A stretch of DNA of 64,000 bases from Branchipolynoe longqiensis (GCA_030323885.1 CM059196.1:40748535-40812534); one strand, 5' to 3'; shown: positions 1-10,945, numbered from the stretch's first letter. The notes: generated by a model from the letters alone, not told the origin. Translations and numbers: made by a program.

Positions 1-60
1 AATAGACAGAATAGGCCTACTACTCGCCATCACGGCGCTAAGCAACCACCAATCAATCAA
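1..60 (+). mobile_element. 3' tail remnant of the I/Jockey-type LINE (LINE-1 here)
   Basis: The stretch reads ACGGCG-TAAGCAACCACC followed by CAAT repeats. This matches the 3' terminus of the LINE that ends near 33830, where ACGGCGTAAAGCAACCACC is followed by (CAAT)n. Only the last few dozen bases are in the window, so 5' extent and target duplication cannot be judged. Confidence 0.6.
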
Positions 61-1100
61 TCTCCGCTCATACATTTATGAGTTAGAGCGAGTTACAGCC
101 AGGAATCTCAGTAGTACTAGTAGTAGGACAAACCAATCAGTTACCAATTAACACTCTAGCCCTTTCCCACACTGTTATTTGGGTCACGTGTCCTATTTCA
201 GGAGGTCACGTGGTGCTGCCTCCAGTAAGCATATCAATGTATATGGCTCTCTCCTGTTCCCACCAACATTTTAGTTCCCATCAGTATTCTCTCCAAGACT
301 TGGCTCCCATCGGAACCAAAAACATCGTTACCAACGTGTTCCCATGAGCCCTGAGAACGGCACCCAAAATGAGTTTCCAGGAAAATTTGAAATCCTATAG
401 GCTGGTATATAAAATAGGCATTACCACTATCTATACACAGGTAGATAGTAGTAAAATCGTTTAGGGCCTAAGTAGAGAGAGAAAACAACATACAAATACA
501 TGCCCACACACACAAGAAAACAACATTCGCATCCCACACCCCATCCCCCCCAAAATAAAAATAAAGACAATGGGAAGCAACACACTACGTTCAACTACGT
601 CCAGTAACGTGTATGTGACCGGGCCTAGAGAAGGGATTGAAGTTAGAACCTGACGTCTGGTGGGATGACTCTCAACCCTATCCTTCACTATAGGTTCTAA
701 CCATTAAAGATGTGGTCACATGGTTTTGTGGTAAATATCTTTATTCTGCTGAATAAGTCTTTTGTCAGTGCTGAAGCAGTCGTCTTCCAGCCATTTTTGC
801 AATTCAGGGTTATTTACACAAAAGGTATATAGAATAAGGTATACAATAACTGTTGAATACACAATTTGCAGCATGTAACACAATGAAATTCTGTAACCCA
901 GAAGTTCCATAGCAATATGGTAACAGTAGTGTCAACCTAATAATTTTAATAACATTTTTTTTTACACGAATAGTCGCTATATATATATTTAACAAAATAT
1001 TATAATTAACTACGCGAACAAGGAGCCCATGTTATGGATTTTTAATGACAACAAGCAATGCATAAGCAGGTACAGTAGGAAAGTGCAGTAGGACAGTTTG
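61..1100. other. No gene recognised
   Basis: AT-rich sequence with short open frames only, none with a recognisable domain or splice-flanked structure. A 13-base inverted repeat (GTTAGAACCT / AGGTTCTAAC) lies around 635-700. Nothing else is supported. Confidence 0.5.
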
Positions 1101-2200
1101 AATGTTCGACTCTGGCCCTCAACCCTGTGCGTATGACTGTTCGTTTGTAGGGTTGGGTGGGCGGCTGAGTGTAGTGGTCAGTTGAGCTGTTCGTCTGACT
1201 TCCAGGTTGGGAGTGAGAGAGATGGTATGGTATGGTATGGGGTGTTCGTAACCTTACGACGGTTACCGGTTGCAGGACTGCAACATTATAGAGAGGCTCC
1301 GATAAATCGGCCCAATCTTTGGTTGAAGACTTGTCTTCTGTAGGGGAAGTGGTGTTCGTAGAGGAGGTGTCTGGGAGCTAGGCCATCATGTGGTGGCGGG
1401 GGGCGCGTGGTGGTCTGTGAGCTGGCTTGCGCTGCGGTGGCACGGGAGTGGTGACGTTCTTGGGCCCACGGTCAGTACCTCGGCCGGAGATCGAAGCGGG
1501 ATCCGGTTTCATTGGTAGCAGGCCATGGCGGCGGGTCGGTCATCCGGGTCCTCATCGGAGGGAGGGTGGTAGAGAGAAATAGAAAATAGGTCTTGGAGCG
1601 GGGTGATGTGGTGGGTGTGACTGGATCAGCGGCCCCGGCACCCACTCCGTCGGTGGTCGAGGTGGGAACCGGCGTTGTGGGTGCAGGGGCCGAGGCCCGT
1701 CAGCTGGGTGTGTGCAGGACCGCACGGGGCTCCTGGTGTGGGGGGCTGGATCTTGCCCGTTTTTTTTTTTTTTTTTCCACACTTTTTTTTTTTTTTTTTT
1801 TTTTCACTTTTTTTTCACCTTTTTTTTTTTTTTTGAGTGGTGAGGCGGAGGCCCGGCAGTGGGGACGCGTTATCGGTCCAAGGTCCTGTACCTCGACCGG
1901 AGATCTAAGCGGGATCCGGTGTCATTGGCAGGGGGGCAGTGGGCGGCGCGCTGGCACTCCGGGCCCTCGTCGGAGGGTGGGTAGTAAGAGTTTTTTTTTT
2001 TGGGGACTCACGGGGCTCCCAGGTGGGACCTCACGGGGCTTCCCTGCGTAGGGGCTGCGTCTGGTGGGACCTCACGGGGCTCCCGGGCGGGACCTCACGG
2101 GGCTTCCCCGCGTAGGGGCTGCGTCTGGTGGGACCTCACGGGGCTTCCCTGCGTAGGGGCTGCGTCTGGTGGGACCTCAAGTGAGAGAGAGGGTTGCGAG
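1101..2200. repeat. G-rich duplicated region with poly-T tracts and a tandem CCTCACGGGGCT array
   Basis: Two copies of a roughly 90-base G-rich segment (around 1484-1570 and 1885-1990, both containing AAGCGGGATCCGG) form a direct duplication about 400 bases apart, separated by long T runs at 1760-1836. From about 2005 to 2190 a word of about 41 bases containing GACCTCACGGGGCT and GCGTAGGGGCTGCGTCTGG repeats with shorter variants. No coding potential beyond low-complexity frames. Confidence 0.6.
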
Positions 2201-2217
2201 CTGCTCTTATATAGGTC

Positions 2218-2261
2218 CTATGACATCATAATCTCGGGTATGCGAGATCGTGATGTCATAG
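2218..2261. repeat. Perfect-arm hairpin with CRE-like TGATGTCAT arms
   Basis: The outer arms CTATGACATCA (2218-2228) and TGATGTCATAG (2251-2261) are exact reverse complements. An inner pair ATCTCG / CGAGAT (2231-2236 and 2243-2248) extends the stem. TGATGTCA resembles a CREB/ATF half-palindrome, and a TTATATA sequence lies just upstream at about 2208. A regulatory role (for example in a solo LTR) is inference only. Confidence 0.5.
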
Positions 2262-2439
2262 TCTCGCGGGCTTGGTTCTGCGTGAAGCCGGCAGGGGAGA
2301 TGCAGGGGGAACACTCCAGGCGGCGCCACCGTAGGGCTCCCTGTTCGCGCGCAAATTATCCATGTTGGCGAACCATCATGAACATTTGCATAGTTCGATA
2401 AAAGCATTCAATTCCCAAAAGCAAAGCACTGATCTAAAT

Positions 2440-3066
2440 TGGAACCTATATATCTAAATTAGATACTTGTGCACTTATTAAGTATTTGTGGCTAAAGGGC
2501 GTATTCCATATACGCGTAATGCGTAATGCGTAATGCGTTATGCGAATGCCATCATTCCATACATGCATAATGCGTAATGCGTTATGCGTCACACGATTGG
2601 CTATATTTAAAAAATAAAAATAAACAATTATTCTCCATACTGCTCTGTATATGACCAAATATTGCATTTATATCTATGTAACTTTTTGTACGTCACATGG
2701 GGGTTCCTACCTTTATTATAACCAAATTATAGATAAGTATTCATATTTCTGTGCATATGGTAGCATTTTTAGCTTTCCCCTAACCATATGTCTCCCGGGT
2801 GCCCAGCTCACCATGTGTTTCCAATTAGCACCCCTCTGTGAGACTTTTCCGTAATGCTCAGTCGCCTCAGACTCAGATTTCTATTCGCACCACCTTTACG
2901 CATTACGCATTACGCACCGATCGCTACATGGAGCGATCGGGATAATGGATTTCTTTCGCATTCGCATTCGCATTACGCATTACGTGTGTATGGAATGTAG
3001 CTCATAGGTTTCAAGGCGTTTCCATTATGGAATGCGCCCTTAAGCAGAAGGGCATACTATTACGGT
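2440..3066 (-). mobile_element. MITE-A fragment split by another MITE
   Basis: The outer pieces (about 2440-2495 and 3041-3066) match the MITE-A consensus seen at 11880-11960 and 34985-35030: ACTTATTAAGTATTTG, then GCAGAAGGGCATACT. Removing 2496-3043 restores a continuous MITE-A sequence, so the inner element inserted into an older MITE-A copy. Confidence 0.6.
2496..3040. mobile_element. MITE-H, 545-bp TIR element with TAA target duplication
   Basis: The ends are AGGGCGTATTCCATA (left) and TATGGAATGCGCCCT (right), imperfect inverted repeats bordered by TAA at 2493-2495 and 3041-3043. Internally the word GCGTAAT is reiterated on the left and its reverse complement ATTACGC on the right, so the whole element folds back. 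No transposase frame. The 3-bp TAA duplication fits PIF/Harbinger-type insertion. Confidence 0.75.
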
Positions 3067-3074
3067 TATCAACG

Positions 3075-3755
3075 AGAATCCCCTTTCAGCATGGTTCTCA
3101 ATATGGATTCCTCTTCCACAATGCTTCTCCTTACGAATCCCTATTCCACTATGAGTATCACTATAAAACCCTCTTCCACTACCGTTATCACTATAAATAG
3201 GTATCCCAAGTGCCTTGCCAATCCACCAATAATCTGTGTGTGGAGCCTTAAAATTCATCAATCTGTTGGTGTGTTCTAAGTTGTTCACCAATTGAAATAA
3301 AATCTAAAGCAAAATAAAGCTTCATATTTCTTCTTTTTAATAGTACCATCCACATTAGGATATGACTTTGATGAGCTACAGAAAACCAATGCTTCTCCTT
3401 ACGAATCCCTATTCCACTATGAGTATCACTATAAAACCCGCTTCCACTACCGCAACAAGGACTGAAATGCTGAAACGATTCGACCGTCCGCTTGCATCAT
3501 AGGTGGTCAGTGATTTAAACCTCCAACTGAATCAAAGCTAAGATCTCCAAATGTGTCCGTGTCGCACCATTACTAGGATCGGTAATGTTTTGGTTAACTC
3601 AATACAGTACAACCCCGTTAAACCAAGCTCGGTTAATCCAAACGATCGGTTAATCCCAACTTTTTTCGGCGGCCCGGCAGAATACTACCATTTATAGTGT
3701 ATAACCCTCTTCCACTACCGTTATCACTAGTATGAAGCCCTCTTCCATTACGGTC
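3075..3755. repeat. Degenerate CTCTTCCACTA repeats with a pogo-like remnant
   Basis: The phrase CCCTCTTCCACTACCGTTATCACTATAAA and close variants recur at 3086-3200, 3390-3445 and 3700-3755. At about 3604-3690 the sequence ACAGTACAACCCCGTTAA followed by GGTTAATCC repeats resembles one terminal repeat of Tigger/pogo-type elements; the partner end is not clear. Confidence 0.45.
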
Positions 3756-4064
3756 ACGTGACCAGTTATCTCGGACGAAGTGAGTTCACAAATGGAGACT
3801 GTGAAAGTACAACGTCTGAACATTTTGACTTCTGGATACTGAATGGTTTATTCACGGCCTAGGGCTCGCTCAACCTGCCGGCTATACTTTCCATGACGTC
3901 ATCTCATTAGCATAATCCTTTGTCTCAAACTCTGCATCTCGTTAACATATATTAGCCACACAGCTATACGTCTATTATGCATATATCACAGAGACCAGTG
4001 CATTATGGGATAGATTCGTCCCTGACAAGGTGGGCTGAGATATGTTCCATCCAACTGTCTGTAA

Positions 4065-4804
4065 TGGCCCTGTCACACTACGACGTGACTACGTCAGCGT
4101 AGGCAGAACGTGAAAATAATTATATTACGTCGACGTTATGGGCGTAATATGCAAATTGTGGACGTGAGCGTAACGTGAAAGTAACGTTGGTGCACGTCGT
4201 GACCTTAGCTGTAACGTGACAACGTTAGGGGGGAGGTGTAATTGGCGACGTGACCAGGCGTTAGTGTAACGTGAGCGTAACGTCGCCGTAACGGGTGCGA
4301 CGTGGACGTAACGTGACCGTAACGCCAACGTAGCGTGACCGTAACGTGACCGTAACATGACCGTAACGTGACCGTAACGTGACCATAACCGTGACCGTAA
4401 CGTGACCGTAACGTGACCGTAACGTGACCGTAACGTGACCATAACGTGACCGTAACGTGCAAAAAGCTGCCCACACCTTGCTCCCACCCGGGCCGTCGGT
4501 CTGACGTGACATAACGTGACTCTAACGTCATTTACGCTGCTATAACGATCGCGGAACGTCTACCTAACGTCATTGTCACGTCATCCCGACGTGACGGCTT
4601 CACGTCGAGATACGTCGAAAGTTTTGAACAGGTTCAAAACCTTGATGCGCGCCGACGTAACACGACGTAATATGACGTAGCTCGACGTCACTCTAACGTC
4701 ATTATGACGTCATCATAACGTAACCCAACGTACGGCAACGTAATGACGAAAAATCGTCACGTTAGGCTCACGTTGGCTCGTTACGTCGTAGTGTGACAGG
4801 GGTA
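4065..4804. mobile_element. TIR element M1, 740 bp, ACGT-word interior, TAA duplication
   Basis: The left end TGGCCCTGTCACACTACGAC and the right end GTCGTAGTGTGACAGGGGTA are inverted repeats bordered by TAA (4062-4064 and 4805-4807). The interior is built almost wholly from ACGT-containing words. From about 4290 to 4460 GTGACCGTAAC is a tandem array, and words such as GACGTCA fill the other half. An imperfect palindrome AGTTTTGAAC...GTTCAAAACC lies at 4619-4642. Reading frames in the array are by-products of the repeat. No transposase, so non-autonomous; the 3-bp TAA site suggests PIF/Harbinger mobilisation. Confidence 0.85.
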
Positions 4805-5190
4805 TAAGAGTGCAGCTGGGATGCACACATACCATTAAAAGCATCACATTGGGCTGACATGGGGTGTACTTAAGTTGTCGGATTCAGTCTAGGAAAACGA
4901 GTTGCTGCACATTAAGAGTGTCGCTTTGCAACCGCCGAAAATCATGCAGCTGTCAACGCCAAGATGAAGGTCACGCCGCGAATCCAAAGGTGAAGGTCAT
5001 GTCCTCGTCATTTGTCTGAGAACGTGTGTGTGTTCTGTAGTAAGGATGCATTGTTTTATTTTTCATTCCATTCACGATTTGATGAAGATTCATAATCGAG
5101 TGCACATATGAGATGCTATACTCATACCATGGTCAAGTATTGAGCAGTTGTTGCCCCATATGGGGTTTCAAGCCCAAAGGATCCATACCC
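4805..5190. other. No feature recognised
   Basis: Unique-looking sequence between M1 and a SINE, without an open frame, repeat or palindrome that I could support. Confidence 0.4.
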
Positions 5191-5194
5191 CTAA

Positions 5195-5510
5195 CCAGGC
5201 GTGGTGGCTGAATCGACCATCGCGTGTGGGAGTTCGGGAGTTCGGTTCCTGGTCGAGTCAAACCAATGACTTATAAAATTGATACCTGTCACTTCCTAGC
5301 CAGGCACTCGGCATTATTAGGATATGGCAATGACTGGTTGGCTCAGTTTCAGGATAATGTGACTGACTGGGATATCAGGTCATGGTGCTGGTAGCCTGGT
5401 CTTCCAGTGGGGCAGCACTATTAAGTCACCATGAATGCACACTGTCACAAGTTGGTACCCGTCCTGATATGACCTTATATGTTATCAGGACGTAAACCTC
5501 CAACAACCAG
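5195..5510 (+). mobile_element. tRNA-derived SINE, tail type A
   Basis: A degraded tRNA-like head (GGTGGCTGAATCG as A-box region, GAGTTCGGTTCC as B-box region) is followed by the family body CAAACCAATGACTTA...CTTCCTAGCCAGGC. The type A tail follows: GGTCATGGTGC..., GGGGCAGCACTAT..., CCTGATATGACCTTA, ending GGACGTAAAC. Non-coding; mobilised by LINE machinery. Confidence 0.85.
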
Positions 5511-5579
5511 CCATCACCTCAAAGAGAGAAGTGATTTAGGCGACTGAACTTGTCCTAATTAACCGTGACCTAATTTAAA

Positions 5580-5897
5580 ATATCATGTACAAAGAAGATC
5601 AACAAAGAAGTTCTCAGAAAAATTAAAAATAAGAAAAGCTTGTTTGCCATTATACAGACAAAGAAACTTATTTATTTTGGCCACATCATTCGTCAGAGTT
5701 CAATATACCGTACATTGTTGGAAGGGAAGATGAATGGCAGCAGAGGGAGAGGGAGACCAAGAACATCAAGGTTTACAAATATTTCACAGTGGACAGGCTT
5801 GAATTATTCACAGTCTATCAGAACAGCACACCATCGGGACAAGTGGAGAACCATTGCATCCAACCCTCGACTAGAGGACGGAACTATTGATTGATTG
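5580..5897 (+). mobile_element. 5'-truncated LINE, C-terminal reverse transcriptase remnant (LINE-3)
   Basis: A short frame at 5640-5894 ends a LINE polyprotein: the motifs YFGHIIRQSS, LLEGKMNGSRGRGRPRT and DKWRTIASN are typical of the region after the reverse transcriptase domain in RTE/Jockey-like invertebrate LINEs. The element ends in ATTGATTGATTG. AATTTAAA occurs at 5572-5579 and again at 5898-5905, a likely 8-bp target duplication, so the copy probably arrived already truncated. No catalytic domain remains. Confidence 0.75.
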
Positions 5898-5905
5898 AAT
5901 TTAAA

Positions 5906-6780
5906 GCACCCTGATTCAGCAGAACGATATCATGATCCAAAGAGTTAGGGAAGGTTATGATATTTTGAATATTGACTTACTGCAATTACTATTTTCTGTA
6001 ACAGTGCTATTCCTTCTTGTCATTGTAACAAAGTTTAAAAACATTTTGACTATATCAGGGTTCATACCGGTCATAAATAACCTAAAACGTACTAACTTTT
6101 GAAAATGAAAACAAATTAAGCACTGAACTTATAGTGAAAAGTCCTACAATTATACAAAATTATGGATGTCAATATTTTGGAAAAAATATCAAAATGTGTC
6201 TTCGTTCTAAAATCGCTCTTTATTTTGTAAAAGATTTATATCCTAACATTTCATGTTTTGTGAAAGGTGATATTTGGTGTCATTTTGAAATAATTTCTCA
6301 GAGTTACTGCAGACAGAAATAATTTTGGGCTGGTATCCAAAGATTATATTGGAATTTTCCCCACCTGATGGGCAATATGACTAGTGGAGCATACTAGGAA
6401 CCTGGAGTTACTGGATGCTGAAAAAGCTGTGGAATTTCTTCATTTTGGTCCTTATAAACATTAATGGTCATAAAAAGTACTTAAGAGTACTTAAAAAGTC
6501 ATTGACAAAGAAACCTTAAAACAGTGGGAACCCTGTATATTATATATGTGAATGGATTTAAGTTGTAACATAATATGCCAGGAAGATCAGTGCCATTGAC
6601 GCTAAAAACATACCTTTATTCTGGGAATAAAAACAATAATTCACCAAAAGGAACAAATTGCTCTAATATCAATAATACCTTATAGGCTTTATAGGCTTTA
6701 TACGCTCTAATATTATATTATGCTCTAATAATATCTTATAAGTTATAAATCTCATCACCACTACTGGCGTGTGCCCAGGG
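5906..6780. other. AT-rich, no gene recognised
   Basis: Only short open frames, with no recognisable product. A local repeat of CTTTATAGG / CTCTAATA occurs around 6680-6740. Confidence 0.45.
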
Positions 6781-6810
6781 ACTCAATCTAAGTTCTATTC
6801 CCTCCATCCA

Positions 6811-6843
6811 CTGACCAGCTGACCTCAGAGGTCAGCTGGTCAG
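6811..6843. repeat. Perfect 15-bp stem, 3-base loop palindrome
   Basis: CTGACCAGCTGACCT (6811-6825) is the exact reverse complement of AGGTCAGCTGGTCAG (6829-6843), with CAG between. The arms contain AGGTCA, a nuclear-receptor half-site word, but function is not implied. No poly-T follows. Confidence 0.7.
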
Positions 6844-7585
6844 CATGCAGTCCCGGTCCCCCATTGCTGATGTTGTCTGCGCCGAGTCCAGTAGGGGTCG
6901 CCACCTGAGGCTGGCTCCAATCAGATAGCAGGCGCACCGGTTAAGGCGTTTTCAATATGACATCAATCATCGGGGGTGGGTGGGCGTCTCGCTGAGGGCA
7001 TCTGCGCGATGAAGATAAGACTCGACGTGATCACGTGACGAACTAACTATAATAACCCGTTTATTATATAGGGGATTTGTTGGTTTTTGCGAAAAAATGG
7101 TTTCGGTTGTCGGAATGATGGCAGCTGGTAGTAGCACTCATGAGTTCATTTCGGCCTGAATGGCGTTTGTCAGTTGTGGTCTGTACATACGATAGATACG
7201 GTGCCAATCCAATAGAGGGGGTGTAATGATGTCACAAGACAACTTTCGGTGGCCATATTGGATTACATACAGAAGGCTTGCAACTGCCTACACTGTGCTT
7301 ATTTACTGATTTGTTGGTTTATTTGTCACTGTTTTGAGCAGTTTGGCCTCAGAAGTTGTTGCTAAAGTGCTGTAAGTAAACACCTTGAATGTAAACTGCC
7401 CAGAACCTCCCATAACACAAGAAAACTCTGTTTTACTGCATCTGCATGCGTTCACAACATGGCTAGGGAGGGTGCTCGTAATCCAAGATGGCTGGCCGCT
7501 GGCCGCTGACTGCTGAGTGATGATGTCACGTGCACTCCCTCTATAGCCTCACTCACACCATCATCAATGTTAGGTTAGGTTACAA
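6844..7585. other. No gene recognised
   Basis: Mixed-composition sequence without a supportable coding frame, tandem repeat or terminal repeat pair. Confidence 0.4.
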
Positions 7586-7589
7586 TAAC

Positions 7590-7803
7590 AAGAGCGTCCG
7601 TCTCCTGTGTTGGTAGATCGTGGGATCGTGTATTCGAACCCTGGTCGAGTCAAACCAATGACCTAAGAATTGATACTTGTCACTTCCTAGCCAGGTGCTT
7701 GGCATTATTAGGATAGGGCAAGGAGCAGTGGAATGAGGAAGACCCAATCATCCACGATTGAAATTTCCCCTGCTTAAACAAATAATGTACCCCAAAAAAG
7801 AGA
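7590..7803 (+). mobile_element. tRNA-derived SINE, tail type B
   Basis: It begins within the tRNA-like head (AGAGCGTCCGTCTCC, then TATTCGAACCC), passes through the shared body (CAAACCAATGAC, TTCCTAGCCAGG, CTTGGCATTATTAGG) and ends in the type B tail (GCAGTGGAATGAGGAAGACC, GAAATTTCCCCTGCTTAA), then ACAAATAATGTACCCC and an A-rich end. Confidence 0.85.
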
Positions 7804-7825
7804 GACAAAGATCACTCTAGGGATG

Positions 7826-8143
7826 GGACGCGGTGGCCGAATCGCCAGAGTGTAGGTTTCACATCGGGAGTTCGAATCCCATTTCAGTCAAACCAATTAC
7901 TTACAAATTTGATACTTGTCGCTATCTAGCCTGGCACTTGGCATTACTAGGATAGTGCAAGGACTGGTTAGCTAAGTTTCAAGATAATGTGACTGAGTGG
8001 GAAAATTGGGTTATGGTGCCGGCAGCATGGTCTTCCAGTGGGGGGGCAGCACTATAAACTCGCGATGAGTGCGCAATCAAAAAGTCGGTACCCATCCTGA
8101 TATGACATTAGATGTTGCTAGGACGTAAATCCATAACAAACAA
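7826..8143 (+). mobile_element. tRNA-derived SINE, tail type A
   Basis: Near full length: head GGTGGCCGAATCGCC and GAGTTCGAATCCC, body, then the type A tail with GGGGCAGCACTATAAA, AAGTCGGTACCCATCC, GATATGACATTAGATG and TAGGACGTAAA. It lies 20 bases downstream of a type B copy in the same orientation, showing the same body with two different tails side by side. Confidence 0.9.
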
Positions 8144-8356
8144 TGATCTCACATAGATTAGTTTACAGGAAATGACTTGCCATTAGCACCCCCTCCAGCA
8201 CCCTTGCAACCCCCCCCAACCCCCAACCCCCACCCCCAACCACCCGCCCCTGGCGCTCGGAGTTAGCGGTATGTCAAATTGCGCAATTTGGACTTTCAAC
8301 TAGAACCCAGAAGAAAGCGTGTGTGCCTCTCAAGGCGCCGATGTTATTTGTGGCGA

Positions 8357-8702
8357 GTTTGTTTGTTTGTTTGTTGTTGTTTTACGTCCTAGCAACATCT
8401 AAGGTCATATCAGGTCGGGTAGCGACTTGTGACAGTGCGCACTCATGGCGACTTTATAGTGCTGTCTCACTGGGAGACCAGGCCACCGGCACCATGACCT
8501 GGTATCCCACTCAGTCACATTATCCTGACACTGAGCACACCAGTCCTTGCCCTGTCCTAATAATGCCGAGCGCCTGGCAAGGAAGTGACAAGCACCAATT
8601 TTCAAGTCATTGGTTTGACTCGACCATGGTTCGAACCCACGGCCGCACGATCTACCAGCACGGGAGACGGACGCTCCAACTCATTCGGCCATCCCGTCTG
8701 GT
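8357..8702 (-). mobile_element. tRNA-derived SINE, tail type A, full length
   Basis: Reverse orientation. On the minus strand it reads GACGGGATGGCCGAATGAG, CTGGTAGATCGTGCGG, GGTTCGAACCATGG, the body, and the A tail ending ACGTAAAACAACAAC(AAAC)n. A-box-like TGGCCGAATGAG and B-box-like GGTTCGAACC are visible. Open frames across it on both strands are not genes. Confidence 0.9.
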
Positions 8703-8916
8703 CTATTATTTCTTATTTTGTGGCGAGAACCAACCGGCTCGTGTCAGTGGTGAATATGGGGTACTCAATCACCAGGCAACTTGATCAGCGTGAGGTGACT
8801 GTGGTTAGAGTCAGTGTCAGTTCCAGGCTCGTAATAACAGAACGACATACACATCATGTGTAGGCGAGTTACTAGAACCCGAGTATAATGGGTAGAGTTT
8901 TACTTCTTGTTTAAAA

Positions 8917-9262
8917 CCGCATAGTCCGAAGAACCATCACATTTTCAAAAACCAAAACATTGTCTAAAATTGATTCTACATATGAAGAGTTCAGGTGCAA
9001 AACGATGTAAACGCCAATCCAAAAACTGAGCTAAACATTGAAATCAAACCCTAAAAGATAAATCTATTTTTTTTGCATTCCTTTTTTTTGTTCATTGCTC
9101 CATTATCATTATATCACTATAAAAGTGGAATTAGTAATAATTAAGATTAGCTTCTTGGACAAATCTGTTATTTTAATCAAAACTTTTGATTGGCGTTTAC
9201 AGGGTTTTGCGCCTGCACTCTTCCTATTTAGCTTAGATACTGATGCACTTATTAAGCTTTTT
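8917..9262. mobile_element. MITE-A copy split by a small TIR element
   Basis: The left piece (TTTAAAACCGCATAGTCCGA, ACATTTTCAAAAACC, TTGATTCTACATAT) and the right piece (TAGCTTAGATACTGATGCAC, TTATTAAGC) are consecutive parts of the MITE-A consensus, separated by 8987-9220. Confidence 0.6.
8987..9220. mobile_element. Small TIR element (M-L) inside MITE-A
   Basis: The left end GAGTTCAGGTGCAAAACG...TGTAAACGCCAATC is mirrored at the right by GATTGGCGTTTACA...GTTTTGCGCCTGCACTC. The inverted repeats span about 37 bases with few mismatches, spacing about 234 bp overall. No coding sequence and no clear target duplication. Confidence 0.65.
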
Positions 9263-9267
9263 TGGGG

Positions 9268-9566
9268 GGGTCCATTAGTTGTTTAAGCAGGGGAAATTTC
9301 AGTCATAGATGACTGGTCTTCCTCATTCCACTGCTGGTCGATAGAAAGCCCGAGCCTACACTTTTACTGACCCAAGGGATTTTTAACCTCCCACTCCACA
9401 TAGACATGGTATGAGAGCAACTGGCCTTTGATGACGCTGTAAGTTATACACAGCGGTGGAAATCCAAATTGGCAGAGCTGGGGGCATGGGGAATCAAACC
9501 GCCAACCCTCAGATTAGGAGTCTGACCTATAAAAAAGTCAGACACTCTAACCACTCCGCCACAGAG
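9268..9566 (-). mobile_element. SINE with a second tRNA-like head (type C) and tail type B
   Basis: On the minus strand a tRNA-like head (GGCGGAGTGGTTAGAGTGTC, CAGACTCCTAATCTGAG, GGCGGTTTGATTCCCC) is followed by a body unlike the other SINEs (GCTCTGCCAATTTGG, GCTGTGTATAACTT, GGTTAAAAATCCCTTGGG). It ends with the same type B tail GCAGTGGAATGAGGAAGACC...GAAATTTCCCCTGC. A second copy lies at 58529-58832. Confidence 0.85.
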
Positions 9567-9585
9567 AACTTCGACATACCCATCA

Positions 9586-9828
9586 AATAGAAGGGAACAC
9601 TGAGTCAATTTAACAGAACCTGTTACTTATGAAAACTATGGTGTAAAACCTTTGGCATGCTTGCCAACATTTATTTAACATATTTGCACATCAAATATTT
9701 AAAAAAAATTAGCCATTTAAAATAACAATTACTTCAAACTAGAGTAAGGTAGATTATAGCAATTAATATAATATATTTATCTCTGAAAAATGAGAGAAAC
9801 TCAAAAGCATCGGACTATGCAGCAGTAA
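9586..9828 (-). mobile_element. MITE-A copy, partial
   Basis: Matches MITE-A in reverse: AGAAGGGAACACTGAGTC, ACAGAACCTGTTA, CCATTTAAAATAAC, AATATATTTATCTC, and the end ATCGGACTATGCAGC. About two thirds of the element remains. Confidence 0.7.
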
Positions 9829-9829
9829 C

Positions 9830-10945
9830 ACTGAAATGACTATGCACTGAAATAGGGATTGAGGAGTTGTCCGGTTGATGTCTGGAGGCGAAGTGCGGGC
9901 CGTGGAGGTGGTTTAATTTCAAATCGGGAGTTCACATAAGGTGGCGCCACCGTAGTGCTATGGCCGCTGGGGACGGTTAGTTAGTTCACGGGTATGAATA
10001 TAGGCGGCGTCTGTGTCGGTGGCTGGCGGTGTCCTGTCACCGCCTGCGAATTACCCATAATTCACGAGACGGGAGACCGAACGTTACAGTGTGGATTTTT
10101 ATTTATTTCTTCTATTGCGTTAAGTTTCGTTATTAGTGGTTTGTTTAACAAAATATTTTTATGACAAATTTTGTATTCTGCCTATAACGTATAAGCTCCT
10201 GTGAGGGTGCTTGTTTTCACCACTGGACAGCTGTGGTACTGGTTTGGTCTGGTCCCGCACTCAGGAGTGTTTACCTGATCTTTCTCAGGCCAACCTTTGC
10301 GGTTTTGGGTGTTAGTAGTTTCTATATTAGTTTTTTTGAATTTTCAAAGTTTTTTCCCCGTAACCTGTATATGATAACTTAGCCTACTATATACATCTAC
10401 ACAGATGACATACAGGCCTTTGGGAGAGGCTCCCATCCCATGTCGTTTGATACAGCATCCTTTCACCCATGCCCTGTCCTTAGATAGTACACCCTTGTGC
10501 CAGAACACCCCTGGGCCCTTCAGGACTGCGACTAGGTGTGATGGTTGTGTTGTACGGTTAGCCCTTTTGTATTTCAGGGTGAGTAGGATGCATGACCTTG
10601 GCCTGCCCGGTTCTGCTTTGGTTTGTGCCAGTACACATACCCAGACGGACTGCGCCCTATGGTGATAGTCATTTCGAATTCCTTAGTACTTAGTAGGGCT
10701 AGTTTCCGTATTTGTAATATCTACCATCTTTTCTGCTAGGTGGCGGCACCGCGTTTCGGTGGCCGCTGACCAGATAGGCTCAGTATGGGCGAGAGGGGGC
10801 GCCACAGGTCGTGTCAGTGCTTAGCCTTATGAGAAAGTCGTCGTTCTCTCGCCCCGAGAATTACCCATGTTGCGCGAACATGTACGTTACGAATAACATG
10901 CACTTTACCCTGAACCGGTGTATGTTTTTGAACGCTACCCAAATT
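9830..10945. other. No gene recognised; possible LTR-like debris
   Basis: Contains GGTGGCGCCACCGTAG near 9940 and a related GGTGGCGGCACCG near 10740. AATTACCCATGTTGCGCGAACATG-type wording (10860-10885) resembles sequence at 2355-2380 and 48224-48250. These look like pieces of one dispersed repeat, perhaps an LTR, but no polymerase frame or paired LTR is visible. A frame at 10405-10665 has no recognisable domain. Confidence 0.35.

Noticed and set aside
4125..4531. Three overlapping frames of Val-Thr-Leu-Arg-Ser-Arg-Tyr-Gly-His type
   Set aside because: Shadows of the GTGACCGTAAC tandem array in M1.
8323..8863. Frames of 92 to 153 codons
   Set aside because: They cross a full-length minus-strand SINE; the same peptide words recur wherever this SINE occurs.
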